Source of the DNA: Acidimicrobiia bacterium
GTDB lineage: Bacteria; Actinomycetota; Acidimicrobiia; Acidimicrobiales; Ilumatobacteraceae
NCBI GenBank assembly: GCA_013815505.1
Contig: JACDGA010000062.1
Coordinates: forward strand, 1 to 8,659
DNA: 8,659 nucleotides
Direction of reading: 5' to 3'
The translations under genes and the position numbers were made by a program. The notes below the pieces were generated by a model. The model saw only the letters and a program-made list of their open reading frames with translations. It did not search any database and was not told the origin of the DNA. Positions 6,491 through 8,659 of this stretch are shown here, piece by piece (position 1 is the stretch's first letter; each line of letters opens with the position of its first letter).

Positions 6491-7273
6491 ATGACGACCA
6501 CGGCCGAGCTTTCGGCGTCGTTCGAGCGCGACGGTGCCGTCGTGCTGCGTCACGTTGCCCCGCCCGAGCTGCTGTCGCGCGTCGAGCGCGACGTCGAGGC
6601 GAACCTGGCCGACCCGAGCGAGCTGGCCTTGGTGGCGAGCGGCGGCGACGATCCCGGCCGGTTCGTCGAGGACTTCTGCAACTGGCAGCGGTTTCCCGCC
6701 TACGTCGAGCTCGCCCGCCACGTTGCGCCGCTCGTCGGCGCCGTCATCGGATCCGGCTCGGTGTGGCTCTACCACGACCATCTGCTCGTCAAGGAGGCCG
6801 GGACACGCCAGCGGACGCCGTGGCACCAGGACCAGCCGTTCTACGACGTCGAGGGACGCCACGTCGTGTCGATGTGGATGCCGCTCGACGCCGTGCCGCG
6901 TGCGACGTCGCTCGAGATGCTCGCCGGCTCGCACCTCGGACCCTGGCTGATGCCGCGCACGTTCATGGCGGAGGAGGCGAAGTGGTTCCCCGAGGGTGCG
7001 CTGGAAGAGGTGCCCGACATCGACGCCGCACGGGCACGCGGCGAGCAACCACGCGTGCTCGGGTGGGCACTCGAACCCGGCGACGCCGTGCTGTTCCACG
7101 CCCTCGAGTTGCACTCTGCTCCTGGTGCGACGAGCCGGCGTCGTGTGCTGTCGTTGCGCTTCCTCGGTGACGACGCGACCCGCGTCGAGCGCCGCTGGCG
7201 CACCAGCCCGCCGATCCCGGCCGATGCGACGTTCCCGCTGCTCACCGGCGACCTCACGCCGGGGCTGGCGTGA
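6491..7273 (+). CDS. Phytanoyl-CoA dioxygenase (PhyH) family Fe(II)/2-oxoglutarate oxygenase
   Basis: The protein has 260 residues, near the usual family length. It has the cupin-fold iron site: His112 and Asp114 in TPWHQDQPFYD form the HxD pair, and His208 in FHALELHSAPG is the distal ligand. An Arg cluster at 216-218 lies where the 2-oxoglutarate-binding Arg is expected. GSVWLYHDHLLVKEAG (88-103), SMWMPLDAV (127-135) and LEMLAGSH (141-148) are typical PhyH core segments. The reaction class is oxidative hydroxylation of a small molecule coupled to decarboxylation of 2-oxoglutarate. The substrate is unknown, as most bacterial PhyH members do not act on phytanoyl-CoA. It probably starts leaderless from the TAGCAT box. 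The sigma-factor gene begins 19 nt downstream, so cotranscription is likely, though the functional link is unproven. Confidence 0.9.
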   Translation: MTTTAELSASFERDGAVVLRHVAPPELLSRVERDVEANLADPSELALVASGGDDPGRFVEDFCNWQRFPAYVELARHVAPLVGAVIGSGSVWLYHDHLLVKEAGTRQRTPWHQDQPFYDVEGRHVVSMWMPLDAVPRATSLEMLAGSHLGPWLMPRTFMAEEAKWFPEGALEEVPDIDAARARGEQPRVLGWALEPGDAVLFHALELHSAPGATSRRRVLSLRFLGDDATRVERRWRTSPPIPADATFPLLTGDLTPGLA

Positions 7274-7292
7274 GCGTTGGTCAGATGTGAGG

Positions 7293-7808
7293 ATGCGTCC
7301 GTTCGACGAGGTGGTTGCCGAGCACGGTGCCGTCGTGCTGCGCGTCTGCCGGGCGATGCTGCCCGTGGCCGAGGCGGACGACGCCTGGTCCGAGACGTTT
7401 CTCTCGGCGATGCGCGCCTACCCGGATCTGCGTCCCGACAGCAACGTCCGCGGCTGGCTGACGACCATCGCCCACCGCAAGGCGATCGACCAGATCCGCG
7501 GCCGCAACCGCCGGCCGTGGCCTGTCGATCCGCTCCCGATCGATGGCGTGCCGCAGGGCAAGGGTGAGGCCGGCGCCGATGAGCGTGCGCTTGCGGCGCT
7601 CGACCGGGCTGGGGTCGTCAACGAGCTGCAGGCGGCGCTCGACGGGCTCGCACCGAAGCAGCGAGGCGCCGTCGTCTACCACTACCTCGCCGAACTGCCC
7701 TACGCCGAGGTCGGCGAACTGCTCGGTACGAGCGAGGCGGCCGCGAGGCGAAGCGCAGCGGACGGCATTGCCCGGCTGCGAACGACGATGAGAGGAACCC
7801 CACGATGA
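7293..7808 (+). CDS. ECF-type RNA polymerase sigma factor (sigma-70 family)
   Basis: The protein has 171 residues, within the normal ECF size. Region 2 spans about 5-72: a -10-recognition and core-binding helix set with DDAWSETFLSAMRAYPDLR and NVRGWLTTIAHRKAIDQIRG. A short linker (75-105) follows. Region 4 (about 108-165) has LDGLAPKQRGAVVYHYLAEL and the helix-turn-helix YAEVGELLGTSEAAARRSAA, which would contact the -35. It would direct core polymerase to a small regulon. The start is ATG 7293; GTG 7287 is an alternative two codons earlier. GAGG directly abuts the ATG, too close for a good ribosome-binding site, so translation may depend on the dioxygenase gene 19 nt upstream. No separate anti-sigma gene is present. 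The stop TGA overlaps the alkyltransferase ATG (ATGA, 7805-7808), so that protein is the natural candidate partner or readout. Confidence 0.92.
   Translation: MRPFDEVVAEHGAVVLRVCRAMLPVAEADDAWSETFLSAMRAYPDLRPDSNVRGWLTTIAHRKAIDQIRGRNRRPWPVDPLPIDGVPQGKGEAGADERALAALDRAGVVNELQAALDGLAPKQRGAVVYHYLAELPYAEVGELLGTSEAAARRSAADGIARLRTTMRGTPR
7791..7796 (+). promoter_or_regulatory. Shine-Dalgarno (AGAGGA) for the alkyltransferase, inside the sigma gene
   Basis: AGAGGA ends 8 nt before the ATG at 7805 and lies in the last codons of the sigma-factor gene. Together with the 4-nt stop/start overlap it indicates translational coupling of the two proteins. Confidence 0.6.
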
Positions 7809-8464
7809 ACACCGAGACACCCGGCACGACCGATCAGCAGCTGCTCGCCGAGCTCGAGCGGTCGATCCCGACGCCGACCACCGACGAGCTCGACTCGCTG
7901 CGCGCCGGGCTGGCCGCGGACGCCGAACGCGAGGGCGTGCTCGACGTCGCCTACCGATCGATGGACAGCCCGTACGGCTCGCTGCTGCTTGCGGCGACGG
8001 AGAAGGGACTCGTGCGCATCGGGCTGGCCTCGGAGGACCACGACGCGATCCTCGACGGCCTTGCCGAGACGGTGAGCCCGCGGATGCTGCGGTCCGGGCG
8101 CCGCACCGATCCGGTCGTTCGCCAGCTCGACGAGTACTTCTCGGGTGATCGCCGCCGCTTCGACGTCGCCCTCGACCTCCACCTCGTGCGGGGCTTCCGT
8201 CACGACGTGCTGACGCACCTCGTCGACGTCGGCTACGGCACCACCGTCAGCTACGCGGGGCTGGCCGCTGCGTCGGGCAACCCTCGTGCGGTGCGCGCCG
8301 CAGGGTCGGCGTGCTCGCACAACCCGATCCCGCTCGTCGTGCCGTGCCATCGCGTTGTGCGCAGCGACGGCTCCGTCGGCAACTACGCCGGCGGCTCGGA
8401 GATGAAGGTCTCGCTGCTGGCCATGGAGTCCGGTTCGGCGGGTCCTGCGACGACGCGTCACTAG
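7805..8464 (+). CDS. Methylated-DNA--[protein]-cysteine S-methyltransferase with N-terminal extension
   Basis: This is a 219-residue O6-alkylguanine-DNA alkyltransferase, which removes alkyl groups from guanine O6 (or thymine O4) to its own cysteine in a suicide reaction. The active site is PCHRV at 180-184 with nucleophile Cys181 and His182. Asn173 (SHNPIP) and the DNA-binding helix region YGTTVSYAGLAAASG followed by PRAVRAAG (144-167) are present, as is the terminal GGSEMKVSLLAME. The N-terminal ribonuclease-H-like domain starts near 46 (LDVAYRSMDSPYGSLLLA). Residues 1-45 are an extra acidic helical segment not needed for the alkyltransferase fold. From memory, other actinobacterial homologues linked to sigma genes carry a similar leader; I could not check this. 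Coupled by ATGA overlap to the sigma gene, the protein may both repair DNA and report alkylation to the sigma factor, but that is inference. LigD follows 10 nt later. Confidence 0.93.
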   Translation: MNTETPGTTDQQLLAELERSIPTPTTDELDSLRAGLAADAEREGVLDVAYRSMDSPYGSLLLAATEKGLVRIGLASEDHDAILDGLAETVSPRMLRSGRRTDPVVRQLDEYFSGDRRRFDVALDLHLVRGFRHDVLTHLVDVGYGTTVSYAGLAAASGNPRAVRAAGSACSHNPIPLVVPCHRVVRSDGSVGNYAGGSEMKVSLLAMESGSAGPATTRH

Positions 8465-8467
8465 CGT
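8462..8467 (+). promoter_or_regulatory. Putative -10 box (TAGCGT) for the LigD-type gene
   Basis: TAGCGT lies 7 nt before the GTG at 8475, and its TAG is the alkyltransferase stop codon. The 7 nt between (CGCGTCC) contain no ribosome-binding site. A leaderless transcript starting at or near the GTG is possible in addition to readthrough from upstream. No -35 was recognised. Confidence 0.35.
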
Positions 8468-8474
8468 CGCGTCC

Positions 8475-8659
8475 GTGGCCGCGTCACGGAAGCCCGCCGC
8501 CGGGGCGATCGAGCTCGAGGTCGACGGGATCGACGTGCGGTTCACGTCGCCCGATCGCCTGTACTTCCCCGAGACCGGGGCGACGAAGCTCGACGTGGCG
8601 CGGTACTACCAGGCTGTTGGTCCGGGCATCGTCAACGCCCTGCGTGAGCGGCCGTGCAT
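8475..8659 (+). CDS. ligD: LigD polymerase/primase-domain protein, 3'-truncated by window end
   Basis: 61 complete codons are visible from GTG 8475. The sequence matches the start of the LigD polymerase (archaeo-eukaryotic primase-type) domain: IELEVDGIDVRFTSPDRLYF, then a P-E-T-G-A-T-K-L-D turn, ARYYQAVGPGIVNALRERPC, with the usual R-P-C at the edge. LigD proteins fill gaps with ribo- or deoxynucleotides during Ku-dependent end joining. Whether this gene also encodes ligase and nuclease domains, or only the stand-alone polymerase, lies beyond the window. A short basic leader (AASRKPAAGA) precedes the domain. The GTG start follows the alkyltransferase stop by 10 nt, and no better start is near. 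The gene extends a run of repair-related genes. Confidence 0.85.
   Translation, partial: MAASRKPAAGAIELEVDGIDVRFTSPDRLYFPETGATKLDVARYYQAVGPGIVNALRERPC

Noticed and set aside
5694..7273. Methyltransferase and PhyH dioxygenase as a two-enzyme biosynthetic pair
   Set aside because: They are separated by 197 bp containing a gene remnant and a promoter-like box, and there are no other biosynthetic genes. The evidence is too thin to claim a pathway.
1..8659. CRISPR arrays, tRNA/rRNA genes, riboswitches
   Set aside because: I saw no spaced direct repeats, tRNA-like folds ending in CCA, or conserved rRNA segments, and the non-coding gaps are all under 200 bp.

Overview
The window is a high-GC, densely coded stretch of chromosome. 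Codon use is strongly biased to G/C at the third position. Long DE-, R- and A-rich proteins, leaderless-looking gene starts and the gene set (a UPF0182 membrane protein, an ECF sigma factor coupled to an O6-alkylguanine-DNA alkyltransferase, LigD) point to an actinobacterium. The style suggests the Acidimicrobiia (Ilumatobacter-like), but that class-level placement is inference. I see no rRNA, tRNA, CRISPR array or insertion sequence.

Layout. (1) 1-1331, plus strand: the 3' part of a gene whose start lies outside the window. It has a very acidic middle and a C-terminus resembling the Cys/His-rich end of phage Mu gpF-like head proteins. (2) 1343-4453, plus strand: a complete UPF0182 seven-helix membrane protein with a large extracytoplasmic part and a Thr/Pro-rich plus coiled-coil tail. 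It ends in a 13-bp tandem duplication that copies the stop-codon region. (3) 4504-5614, minus strand: a two-gene unit. The upstream gene encodes a CDGSH / 4Fe-4S / CDGSH iron-sulfur protein and the downstream one a short coiled-coil protein. (4) 5694-6293, plus strand: a small class I SAM methyltransferase, divergent from the iron-sulfur gene. (5) 6294-6490: a gap holding, on the minus strand, a 41-codon remnant of a RibD-C-type dihydrofolate reductase-family gene. (6) 6491-8659, plus strand: a tight run of four genes: a phytanoyl-CoA-dioxygenase-family Fe(II)/2-oxoglutarate enzyme, an ECF-type sigma factor, a DNA alkyltransferase overlapping the sigma gene by 4 nt, and the start of a LigD polymerase-domain gene.

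How they may work together. The last run looks like a DNA-damage module. The sigma factor and alkyltransferase are translationally coupled, and the alkyltransferase carries an N-terminal extension where an anti-sigma factor would normally be encoded. LigD (end joining) follows at once. The dioxygenase sits 19 nt upstream of the sigma gene and could belong or be incidental.

A second pattern crosses the whole window. Five genes on both strands have a TAGCNT hexamer 6-10 nt before the start codon and no clear Shine-Dalgarno sequence. Two other genes lack the hexamer but have a good Shine-Dalgarno. This fits leaderless or near-leaderless transcripts with TANNNT -10 boxes. In three of the five, the TAG of the box is also the stop codon of the gene upstream.
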